A DNA stretch of 23,868 nucleotides from a virus: positions 1-23,868 of IMG/VR virus record IMGVR_UViG_3300020005_000026; one strand, written 5' to 3'. A program made the translations under genes and the position numbers. Under the pieces are notes generated by a model that was given only the letters and a program-made list of their open reading frames with translations, ran no database searches and was not told the DNA's origin. Shown here piece after piece: positions 8,103 to 16,473 of this stretch. Numbering within the stretch: the first letter of the stretch is position 1; each line of letters starts with the position of its first letter.

Positions 8103-11100
8103 TGGCACTCACGTTCAAACTCTTCTTCGGTGACGGTGTACCTGTAGCGCCACCGACAGGCGGGTCGAAGCACCCGAACCTGCCGCGTGCTGCGCCTGCT
8201 AAATACTTTGAAGCCGCAGCCGCCAGTGTTGAGAAAGCCATCACGACAACGGCTAAGGGCGGCACGCAGGTTGTTATCACTGCGCCGAATGACACCGACG
8301 ACGCAACGAAGGCGCAGTCATTCTATTTCTCCCGATTCAGTTCACCCTATCTTGCTGCGCAAACTATTCCGCAGCAGGAATTGACGGTCACATTCTGGGC
8401 CGGTCAGACGAGCGGTTCGGGGGCGACGCACGCTTGTCCTGTCATTTATATCTGGCGTCCAAATACGCAACAGGTTGTCGGCTATATCTGGGATGGCCGC
8501 AACAACCTGGGACCGACAGCGAACAAGAACGTCGAGTGGTTTGCTTCTGGCAACGTCGTCAATGAGTTCGACTTCTTCTCGCTCAATGCAACGGCGACGA
8601 CGGCGTTTACTGGTTTAACAGCAGCGAACTCGTTATCGAGTCCTGTCACTTGCGAAAACGGCGACGTGCTTGTCGTCGAGATGTGGGGCAATGTCTATCC
8701 ATATCAGGATATGTCCGGCGCGTGCCCACGCTCTATCGGCATCAATACAGTTAGCTCGTGGATCAACTTCACGAATGCGCTGACGTGGGGCACAGCGGCA
8801 CCTACTGGCGCGCAGACGATTAGCGTCGCGGACCCGTTGACCTATCCGCCGATGGGAATGGGCGCGGCGACAGACGTCGCTGTGCTCAGTAGCGTTGCGT
8901 CAGGCTTGCTCTTCTCGCCAATGCTCGGTGCCGATGCGACATCGACCGTGGGGCGTGCGCCGGTGTTGACCAGTAGCGTCGCGAATGCGGCCAGCTATTC
9001 GTACACGCCGTCAACGAACACGACGGCGACGGTGCTGAGGATCACCAACAGCGTCCCATCGCCTGCGGCAACGTATGCGGCGTCGGTGAAGAGCGCATCG
9101 GACAACATCGAGATCAGGGCTGGACCGCTGAACTTTGCCCCGATGGTGATGGGCGACGCGACATCGACAATTCAGATCGGTGTTGTCAATATCTCAAGCA
9201 TCGCGTCGGCTGCATCCTATTCGGTATCGACGACAACACCGACAACGGATGTTTTTCAAGCGTACAGCGTACCGACCCCAGCGGCATCTTATGCGACGGC
9301 TGCGGCTAATGCGACATCATCGGTAACGCGTGTCTACGCAAGCATTGCGGATGCGGCCAGCTTCGCAACGCAGACCGGTTCCTTCCCTGCAACGTCGAGC
9401 GTAAACGTCACCAGTGCTGCGTCGCTGGCGACGTTTGCGTTATTAGCGGCATCAGGCGAGCCGTACTTCAGCGGCGTCACCACCTTCTATTGCATCGGTG
9501 ATGCATCGAACATCACGATCACCGGCGGGCGATACGCGAACGTCACCTATCTGCCGCGCGGTCAGCATAAGGACGCAGCGAATGCCGGTATCGACGGTGT
9601 GCTGCATGATTGGTGGGGCGGCACCGGCAACGTCGTCAACCGCACGATCTCGTCATTTGCGAACACGACACCGCAGTCGTTCTACTTCGGCCGGTTCGTG
9701 TCGCGTCCACTCGCTGCGCAAACCATCCAGGCGCAGAATTGGAATTATGCAGCGATTGTTGGCGAGGGCACGACTGCATCAAAGACGTTCTTCGCGCCGG
9801 TCATGTATGTGTGGCGTCCGTCGACGGGCACGGTTGTCGGGCACATCTTTGATGGCTCGTATGTCGGCACGAATGAATGGCCCGCGACGCCTGCCACGGC
9901 AACGCGCAACATGGCCGGTGCAGCGGTCACGGTGCAAGACGGCGACATGCTGGTCGTCGAAGCCTGGGCAGTTGCTCAGCACACGACAGCCGCAGCGAAC
10001 ACGCAGACATGGCGGATCACGGACAAGACATCACCGATCTATTCGCAGTACAAAGTTCTGTACTTGCCGCACTCGCCGCTGTGGTTTACTTCGTTCATAG
10101 CGGGCACAGCGCCGAGTGCCGGAAAGAATGCGCCGTCGAACCTGCCGTTTGCGGTGACAGGCAGTGCGACGACAATCGCGAACGAGTATCTATGGTCGGA
10201 GGTTGCGCCTAACGACGTGACGCCACCGCAGACTGCGTTGAGTGTCGCTGCGAAGAACAACCTAGCTGCACCGCAGTCGTACTACATTGGCCGGTTCTCT
10301 TCGCTGCCGCTTGCAGCGCAAACGATTCCCGCGCAGGTCTGGGAATATGAAGTCTCTATCGGCGCGGGCAGCGTCAACTCGCATTCGTATTTCTGGCCGG
10401 TCATCTATGTGTATCGGCCATCGACGGGCACGGTCGTAAAACAGATATTTTCCGATCCAGCGGCGCAAGCTGGCATCGAGTGGCGTGCGCCGAATGATGA
10501 TCCACGACTAGAGCAACGCTTCGCAGGCGCGTCGGCAAACGTTCTCGATAATGACATACTTGTCGTCGAGATCTGGGGCGCGGGTCAGCAGACGACAACA
10601 GGCGGGCTTTACTTGCAGCGCATGTGGATGAATGCGCGCAACTCGCGCATCGTCTCGCCGTACAAACTGCAATACTACACCGGGCTGAAGCAGACGATCA
10701 CGTCGACGGCAGATCCGGCAACCTACGATCTTGCTGAAGCCGATGCGACCAGCGCCTACACGCTCGGGCGCGTCGACGTGCCATCGGAAGCGTCGCCAGC
10801 GACGTACGCCCAGGCGGCAACGGCAACGACGGCGTCGAGCGTCCAGGCCTTCAGCGTCGCCCAGGCGCTGACCTACCCGCTGATGGGGCTGGCTGCGGCC
10901 ACGTCGACCATTGCTGGGCTTAGCAACGCAGGCGCGGGCTCGTGGGCGCTTGGCGGGGCACTAGGCTATGGCAGCATTGGCAGGGTCTCGAACGGCCAGC
11001 CTGGGGCATTCTCGCAAGGCGTTTCCCAGGCCAGCGCCGGTGTTGCCACGACTGCCGCGCTTGCCAGCTATGCCTATAGCCCGACAGCAACGACGACCGT

Positions 11101-14100
11101 CTCGATTGGCCGCATCATCCCATCGACGGCGAATGCGGCCGGTTATGCATACACACCGGCGACGGTCACCGCCGATTTTGTTGCGCTCATTTCGTCGACC
11201 GTAGCGATTGGGTACAGCGGCAATTATGCGCCGACGACGAACACGATCTTTGTTCAGCCGATCTCGCAAGTGTCGGTTGCTTTGCCCGCGACCTATACAG
11301 TCGACGCAAAGAACACAACGGAATCGCTAGGGTTAGTCTATACGTCCGTTGCCTCGTCAACGTCGTTCAGTACAAACGCAGCGAGTGCATACGCTTATCA
11401 AGACCGCGTCGTTAGCACGTTGCCTGCTGCCTCCTATGGTTGGTCAGGCGCATCGGCATCGGCATCGCTAAGCAGAAGCTCTGTTGCGCTGAACGCAACG
11501 TACAGTTATTCACCGCAGAACACATTTGAAGGACAAGGGTTCGTCTACGCGTCCGATGCCTCGTCTGCATCGTTCAACCTTAACGCGATCAACGCCTATG
11601 CATATCAGGCACGCGTCACTAACGCGTTGCCCGCTTCCTATGGCTGGTCCGGCGCAGCGACGTCGCTAAGCCGGACATCGATTGCGCTCAATGTCCTTTA
11701 CGACTTCTCGCCGCAGTCGACGACGGTGGCGCTTGGCCGCATCATTCCGTCAAGCGCAGATTCGACATCGTTCCTTCTCCGATTGATCGATGCTTATGCG
11801 TCGCTCAATCTTGTTACCAATGCAGGCAGTCGCTCGTACGGGTGGTCGGGTGCATCGGCAACAAGTGGTCAGATTCGCGTCGTCGCTTCGGATGCAACTG
11901 GAGCGACCTACGGCTACACCGCAAAGGACGTGACGGCTGGCTTTACGCTGATCACGCCAAGTGATGCAGCGAAGGCAACCTACGCGTCGAATGCGCGCGA
12001 TGCATACGGCTATGCGGATCGTTCGTCGGTTGCGTCGTCATTGCCGTTTGCCGGTGTTAGCCTGCCAGCAACGACGACAACCAGCTTCGCGCGGCTCTCG
12101 ATGGCGCTGCCGGTGGAGTTCATTGTCTCCACGCCGACGACGACTTCGGTCATCAACACGCGGGTCATCAGCGACGCGTCGTCGTTTAGCTTCAAGACCA
12201 CCGGGCAGGTGGCCGTCAGCGGTGCCAACACAAACTCGGTTGCCGCGAGCACGACGTACGCTGCGACGGTGACGGTTGGGACGACCGCCGTCCCGTCAAA
12301 GAATTCGATAGCGTCTGGGACAAGCTATTACGCGACGACGCCGGATGCATGGTCCGGCCGCGTCACGTTCTCCGTTGCGCTGTCGCGGACATTTAGCCTC
12401 TCAGCGCCGGACACGGTCTCGTACATCCCAGGCAAGCAGACATCGACAGCGCTGCCCGCAACCTATAGCCTATCCACGACGGCGCAGACTGCGCATCGCT
12501 ATGGCTACGTCTCGCAAGCAGGCGCGGCACGGTATCTTCTGGAGTGCGTGCCTTGGCCTGCGTTTGACTTTGTCCCAAGCATCGTTAAGCCGCCGATAGT
12601 CTACCCGACGTACACGCCGCGAGCGCCGATTAGTGATGCGCAGTTTGCGACGTGGCTGGAAGACGAGCGCGCAGTTCGTGTCGTGTTGATCGAGACACGA
12701 TGCGTAGAGCCGATCACCAGCAACACGGAGCTTGTCTACTTTGCGTCGTCCGGCTTCGTCACAAAGATTGAAGATGGCGCGTCTGTTTATTATTCACCGC
12801 TGATGCGCGGCGGGCTTGAGTTTGCACAAACCATCGACCTCAATTTAAGCGGCAATCAATCGTATGGTGATATCGAGCTAGACAATTCCACCGGCGACCT
12901 TGATTGGATGTTCGACCGCATTTGGCTGTACAAAGAATTCAAAGCCTATGTCGGTGATGCGTCTTGGCCGCGCAGGGACTTCAGGCAAATATTCGACGGC
13001 AATATTGAAGACGTTGACAGCAGCCAGCGCGACACCGTGAACGTGCGCTTGCGCGATAAGTTCTTCCGGCTCGACATACCATTGCACGAAGACAAAGTGG
13101 GCGGCACCACAACCAACGCTGATCGGCTCTTGCCGTTCTCGGTTGGTGAATGTCATAACGTCACGCCGGTGTTGACCGATCCGAAACAGCTCTATTACGC
13201 GTATCACAACCACGCAGCCGAAGGCGTGTTCGAGGTTCGCGATAACGGCATCCCTGTCGATTACATATTCATGACGGGTGCGCCGATGTCGTTCAAGTTG
13301 TCGAAGCAGCCGTATGGCCGGATCACTTGCAGCTTGCAGGGCGACAAACTTGGCGGCGGGCATCCTGGCACTGGCTACGTGAACACCGTGGCTCCTATCA
13401 TCAGGCGTTTGATGATGGAGCACGGCACAGAGGCGGTGAACCGTTTCACGTCGGCAGATATTGATACCGACAACTTCACAGCATTTGATATTGCCAACAA
13501 ATATCCGGTCGGCTTATATACGACAGAGCGTATGACTGTGCTCGAAGCATGTCAAACAATCGCTTCGTCGATTGGTGCGCGTCTGACGATGACTGCGCTT
13601 GGCAAGGCGCAACTCGTGAAGCTGCAACTGCCGCCATCAACGGAATCGAGAACACTTGTCTATAACGGCGACTTCACTTCTGGGACAGATGGTTGGTCCT
13701 ATAGCGGCACCAATGGCGGCATCGTGCCTGATCCTGCTTTTCCATTTGCGACATCCATCAATCTTAACGGTGCTGGCGTTTGGAATATACCGGGTCAGTT
13801 TGTGTTCTTCTCGCATCAGGCCTCTGGCCCGACAAATCCAGCCTACTATTATGAGTACGCGAGTGCTCCAATTATCGTCGAGCCCGGTAAGCAATACACC
13901 GTGAGTGCATATACAGGCGCGCACAGATGCCGGGTTGAAGTTTGCTTCTGGGAATACACACAGAACGGCACGTTGCTTGGCTCGTCACCTTTGGCCGCTT
14001 CTGCGTCTAACGATGCACAGGGACAAGGCGGGCCTTATCCAACGGACTATAGTCTCTATACGCGAGTCACTGACACGGCAATAACGAGATCGAACACGTA

Positions 14101-14689
14101 CTATATTCGCGTGATGCTGCGCAAGTGGGATACCAAACCCGGCAATGTTGATTCGTGGATGTTCGTGACGGGTGTGAAGGTCGAAAGCGCCAGCACCGCT
14201 GCCGCAGCGCCCATCGTCGTTACTGAGTCGGACATGGTATTGGGCTCGATGCATATCGCGGATCGTCTGCCATTGGTGCCCGGTGGCGTCCTGGGCTATT
14301 GCAAGAACTGGACGGTGCAAGAAGACACTGCACAGGGTGTCCCTGAAGATCATAAGTCGATGTATGCGCGGGAGTGGCTCACGATTGCCATCGACGAGCA
14401 ACTTATGCGCTCGAAGTACGGCATACCGGGACAACCGGAACAAGAGAACTCGCTGTTGTTGGATAGACAGAGTGCTTTGACCGAATGCGGTCGTCGAGTG
14501 AATCTACGTTCTTCACAGCGGCATGTTTATGAGTTCGTTGGATTTGCTAATTTGATGTTCACGCCAGTGGGTGCGCCGATGACTGTCTTTCATCGTCGGT
14601 TTGGTTTGTCCGCAGGCAAGACGGGACAAGTCATTTCGGTCGCTGTAAACTGGCTGTCGTCCCAGGTCACAATAAAGGTGTTGATCTAA
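8102..14689 (+). CDS. Giant composite tail hub / host-interaction protein
   Basis: 2195 residues; start at ATG 8102 overlaps the previous stop. Order by residue: about 1-245, 470-660 and 670-865 are three copies of one beta-rich module, each with S(F/Y)Y(F/I)xRF, LAAQTI, P(V/M)(I/M)Y(I/V)(W/Y)RP and D(V/M/I)LVVE(M/A/I)W motifs. About 245-460 and 870-1478 are arrays of ~24-residue Ser/Ala/Thr repeats. About 1478-1850 and 2036-2195 look like the conserved tail-hub part of proteobacterial siphoviruses (WLEDERAVRVVLIE, YYSPLMRGGLEF, YGDIEL, RQIFDGNIE, VRLRDKFFRLD). A CBM4/9-like insertion at about 1851-2035 starts with NGDFTSGTDGW. The hub part probably closes the tube tip; the N-terminal modules probably project and bind host glycans. 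The hub call rests on motif memory and position. Confidence 0.78.
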   Translation: MALTFKLFFGDGVPVAPPTGGSKHPNLPRAAPAKYFEAAAASVEKAITTTAKGGTQVVITAPNDTDDATKAQSFYFSRFSSPYLAAQTIPQQELTVTFWAGQTSGSGATHACPVIYIWRPNTQQVVGYIWDGRNNLGPTANKNVEWFASGNVVNEFDFFSLNATATTAFTGLTAANSLSSPVTCENGDVLVVEMWGNVYPYQDMSGACPRSIGINTVSSWINFTNALTWGTAAPTGAQTISVADPLTYPPMGMGAATDVAVLSSVASGLLFSPMLGADATSTVGRAPVLTSSVANAASYSYTPSTNTTATVLRITNSVPSPAATYAASVKSASDNIEIRAGPLNFAPMVMGDATSTIQIGVVNISSIASAASYSVSTTTPTTDVFQAYSVPTPAASYATAAANATSSVTRVYASIADAASFATQTGSFPATSSVNVTSAASLATFALLAASGEPYFSGVTTFYCIGDASNITITGGRYANVTYLPRGQHKDAANAGIDGVLHDWWGGTGNVVNRTISSFANTTPQSFYFGRFVSRPLAAQTIQAQNWNYAAIVGEGTTASKTFFAPVMYVWRPSTGTVVGHIFDGSYVGTNEWPATPATATRNMAGAAVTVQDGDMLVVEAWAVAQHTTAAANTQTWRITDKTSPIYSQYKVLYLPHSPLWFTSFIAGTAPSAGKNAPSNLPFAVTGSATTIANEYLWSEVAPNDVTPPQTALSVAAKNNLAAPQSYYIGRFSSLPLAAQTIPAQVWEYEVSIGAGSVNSHSYFWPVIYVYRPSTGTVVKQIFSDPAAQAGIEWRAPNDDPRLEQRFAGASANVLDNDILVVEIWGAGQQTTTGGLYLQRMWMNARNSRIVSPYKLQYYTGLKQTITSTADPATYDLAEADATSAYTLGRVDVPSEASPATYAQAATATTASSVQAFSVAQALTYPLMGLAAATSTIAGLSNAGAGSWALGGALGYGSIGRVSNGQPGAFSQGVSQASAGVATTAALASYAYSPTATTTVSIGRIIPSTANAAGYAYTPATVTADFVALISSTVAIGYSGNYAPTTNTIFVQPISQVSVALPATYTVDAKNTTESLGLVYTSVASSTSFSTNAASAYAYQDRVVSTLPAASYGWSGASASASLSRSSVALNATYSYSPQNTFEGQGFVYASDASSASFNLNAINAYAYQARVTNALPASYGWSGAATSLSRTSIALNVLYDFSPQSTTVALGRIIPSSADSTSFLLRLIDAYASLNLVTNAGSRSYGWSGASATSGQIRVVASDATGATYGYTAKDVTAGFTLITPSDAAKATYASNARDAYGYADRSSVASSLPFAGVSLPATTTTSFARLSMALPVEFIVSTPTTTSVINTRVISDASSFSFKTTGQVAVSGANTNSVAASTTYAATVTVGTTAVPSKNSIASGTSYYATTPDAWSGRVTFSVALSRTFSLSAPDTVSYIPGKQTSTALPATYSLSTTAQTAHRYGYVSQAGAARYLLECVPWPAFDFVPSIVKPPIVYPTYTPRAPISDAQFATWLEDERAVRVVLIETRCVEPITSNTELVYFASSGFVTKIEDGASVYYSPLMRGGLEFAQTIDLNLSGNQSYGDIELDNSTGDLDWMFDRIWLYKEFKAYVGDASWPRRDFRQIFDGNIEDVDSSQRDTVNVRLRDKFFRLDIPLHEDKVGGTTTNADRLLPFSVGECHNVTPVLTDPKQLYYAYHNHAAEGVFEVRDNGIPVDYIFMTGAPMSFKLSKQPYGRITCSLQGDKLGGGHPGTGYVNTVAPIIRRLMMEHGTEAVNRFTSADIDTDNFTAFDIANKYPVGLYTTERMTVLEACQTIASSIGARLTMTALGKAQLVKLQLPPSTESRTLVYNGDFTSGTDGWSYSGTNGGIVPDPAFPFATSINLNGAGVWNIPGQFVFFSHQASGPTNPAYYYEYASAPIIVEPGKQYTVSAYTGAHRCRVEVCFWEYTQNGTLLGSSPLAASASNDAQGQGGPYPTDYSLYTRVTDTAITRSNTYYIRVMLRKWDTKPGNVDSWMFVTGVKVESASTAAAAPIVVTESDMVLGSMHIADRLPLVPGGVLGYCKNWTVQEDTAQGVPEDHKSMYAREWLTIAIDEQLMRSKYGIPGQPEQENSLLLDRQSALTECGRRVNLRSSQRHVYEFVGFANLMFTPVGAPMTVFHRRFGLSAGKTGQVISVAVNWLSSQVTIKVLI
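11342..11953 (+). repeat. Three higher-order repeats (69, 66, 69 residues) in the hub repeat array
   Basis: Within the ~24-residue repeat array, three consecutive blocks at 11342-11548, 11549-11746 and 11747-11953 each hold three subrepeats in the same order: one with (S/T)SF and a following AYAY-like motif, one with SYGWSGA, and one with A(T/L)Y followed by a (S/T)xQ/TxK loop. The third block is the most diverged. GCATCG also occurs three times in tandem at 11450-11467. All blocks are in frame and belong to the coding sequence. Confidence 0.78.
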
Positions 14690-15195
14690 TGTCGAACATA
14701 GTTAATGAGCGGGATAAGTTGATGCGCTTCGCACCGTTGCGCGTTGTTCCTGTGCAGCCTGTTCAAGAGAGCATTATTGCTGGCTACACAGGCATTAAAA
14801 TGACTTCGGACGCAGGCACGTGGGGCGCTTCGAATCATCCCTTGTACCGCATTCAACCGGGCTCGACGGGTCTGGTGAGACAGACGCTATGGATTCAGTT
14901 CAGCGGCATCGCAACCAACACGCCTATAACTTGGCACGTCGGTAAAGTGAACACCGCGTGGAATTCAACGAAGCTGGATTACGATTTCATATCGTATGAA
15001 GAACAGCCAGTGTCAGAGCACGGCATCATCTTGACGCCGTCCGCTGATCCAAACGTCAGGACGATAGAGATGACCAGCTATCCGCGCAGCTTGCCGTTCC
15101 CAGGTAAATACCAAGTGTTGAATGGGTCGGTCTTTGCGACGTGCACGTGGGCAGCAAAAGAGTTCGTCGCCTGGGCACTAATCATTCAGCACTAG
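14689..15195 (+). CDS. Putative tail-tip protein, unknown
   Basis: 168 residues; ATG 14689 overlaps the hub stop by one base (TAATG), with AAAGGTG at 14674-14680 as ribosome binding site. The protein looks like a single beta domain with many Trp/Tyr/Thr residues, no signal peptide, no membrane segment and no recognisable catalytic motif. Coupling to the hub and placement before another conserved tail gene suggest a hub-associated tip or receptor-contact protein. I do not recognise the family. Confidence 0.6.
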   Translation: MSNIVNERDKLMRFAPLRVVPVQPVQESIIAGYTGIKMTSDAGTWGASNHPLYRIQPGSTGLVRQTLWIQFSGIATNTPITWHVGKVNTAWNSTKLDYDFISYEEQPVSEHGIILTPSADPNVRTIEMTSYPRSLPFPGKYQVLNGSVFATCTWAAKEFVAWALIIQH

Positions 15196-15202
15196 GATCA
15201 TC

Positions 15203-16057
15203 ATGAGCAATCTTCGTATCGTCTGGGACAACGCAATAGATCGTGCGACGATCATTGCTTCGAGCGAAGCAGGCGCTCTCGTCGCTGCGAACCTTCGCTC
15301 AAACCTCAAGGCCAAAGTGTGGCGTGCTGCCGATGTCAACGCCGGTGTTATTTCAACGTGGACGACTGCTGAACAAATTAGTTGCGTCGTCGCTGCGTTC
15401 AATAACTTCACAGCGCAAGCAACCATGCGCGCAGTTGGCTATACGCGTGAGACAGACCTCCAGCCTGCGTTCGACACCGGGCTTGTCGAGTGCGCTGCGG
15501 CTCCCGGTCTGGGGCAATTCCTGTGGGGCACACCGCTAGGCGAGAACTTCTACCAGCGCGGCGGCGCGTCGCTCTTCTCCTATGGCTACGGCGGTTACGG
15601 CGTGCTATGGATACCGGGCGCGCATGCGGTGCGCAAACTCGAAGTGCACTTCTACGATCTCAATAATCCAGATACCTATATTGAGGTCGGCCGCTTAATC
15701 GCAGGTGCGGTTTGGTCGCCAACGTACAACTTCAACTTTGGGCACAGCGTCACGTACGTAGACTCGAGCAAGAACAAGCGCACCGAAGCTGGCGACCTGC
15801 GCGGCGAGCGCGGCCCGAAGTGGCGGCGCATCGAGTTTGAACTTGGCAATATGAACTCGGAAGATCGTGCATCGCTGATGCGATTCATTCGATTGAACGG
15901 CACGACTGAACCGATGTTCGTGAGTCTGTTCCCTGAAGATGATGACACGTTGCTCGAGCAGAGTTATCAGCTATGGGGCAAGTTTGCCGAGAACGCGCAA
16001 TTGTCTCAATCCAATTATGACCAATATGTCGCACGCGTTGCGATGGAGGAAGTGTGA
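15203..16057 (+). CDS. Conserved tail-tip protein (baseplate-like)
   Basis: 284 residues; AGGA at 15194-15197 precedes ATG 15203. The C-terminal half carries the pattern EVGRLIAGAVW, then an Asp/Ser/Lys turn, RGxxxPKWRRIEFEL and a helix ending in a Phe-Pro-Glu-Asp-Asp acidic stretch. I associate this with a widespread family encoded beside the hub in proteobacterial siphoviruses, generally annotated only as phage tail protein. The N-terminal half (VWDNAIDRATIIASSE) looks like a discoidin-type or similar beta domain. Its role is probably structural at the tail tip; the function is not established here. Its TGA overlaps the next ATG. Confidence 0.65.
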   Translation: MSNLRIVWDNAIDRATIIASSEAGALVAANLRSNLKAKVWRAADVNAGVISTWTTAEQISCVVAAFNNFTAQATMRAVGYTRETDLQPAFDTGLVECAAAPGLGQFLWGTPLGENFYQRGGASLFSYGYGGYGVLWIPGAHAVRKLEVHFYDLNNPDTYIEVGRLIAGAVWSPTYNFNFGHSVTYVDSSKNKRTEAGDLRGERGPKWRRIEFELGNMNSEDRASLMRFIRLNGTTEPMFVSLFPEDDDTLLEQSYQLWGKFAENAQLSQSNYDQYVARVAMEEV

Positions 16058-16464
16058 TGGCTACTTCACTACGCCCCTTCGACTATGGCAAGAAGGACTA
16101 TATCGACCGGCTGAATGATCTGTACACGCAGGGCATGACGCGCGTGCGGACCAGCGCGCTCGACCCCGACGCACCGGGCACAGACGTGACGGCTAGCAGG
16201 CAGATGCGCCTGGGCGACAACGGCTGCTGCGCCGATGTCAGAGCGAGCAACGTGGTCTTCACGCTTCATGCGGAATGCTTGGTAGACGGGTTCTCGTTCG
16301 TCATCAACGTCGTGACAGGCTCAGCGTCCGTCAACGTTGCCGGTATTGGCTTCTTCACAGATTCCGGCGGTACTCCAACGTCGAAGTCGATCTCAGTTGG
16401 CAACGCTGCAATCATTTCGAGCGATGGCATCGGCTTCCGAATCTTTCGGATGACTGCGGTTTAA
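16057..16464 (+). CDS. Small virion protein, unknown
   Basis: 135 residues. I choose ATG 16057 (TGATG overlap with the preceding stop) over GTG 16054 because GGAGG at 16045-16049 is 7 bases from the ATG and only 4 from the GTG. The first 60 residues are charged and carry CC at about 57-58; the remainder is Gly/Ser/Val-rich, with the look of a beta domain. No motif is recognised. Position among tip genes suggests a minor tail protein. Confidence 0.55.
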   Translation: MATSLRPFDYGKKDYIDRLNDLYTQGMTRVRTSALDPDAPGTDVTASRQMRLGDNGCCADVRASNVVFTLHAECLVDGFSFVINVVTGSASVNVAGIGFFTDSGGTPTSKSISVGNAAIISSDGIGFRIFRMTAV

Positions 16465-16473
16465 GGGCACATC

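Noticed and set aside
9498-10100. Overlapping + strand frame of 200 codons in the hub gene
   Set aside because: Arg/Ser-rich out-of-frame reading with no ribosome binding site, inside the hub coding sequence.
8820-12530. CRISPR-like or other noncoding repeat array
   Set aside because: The repeats are protein-level, diverged at DNA level and lie in one uninterrupted reading frame.
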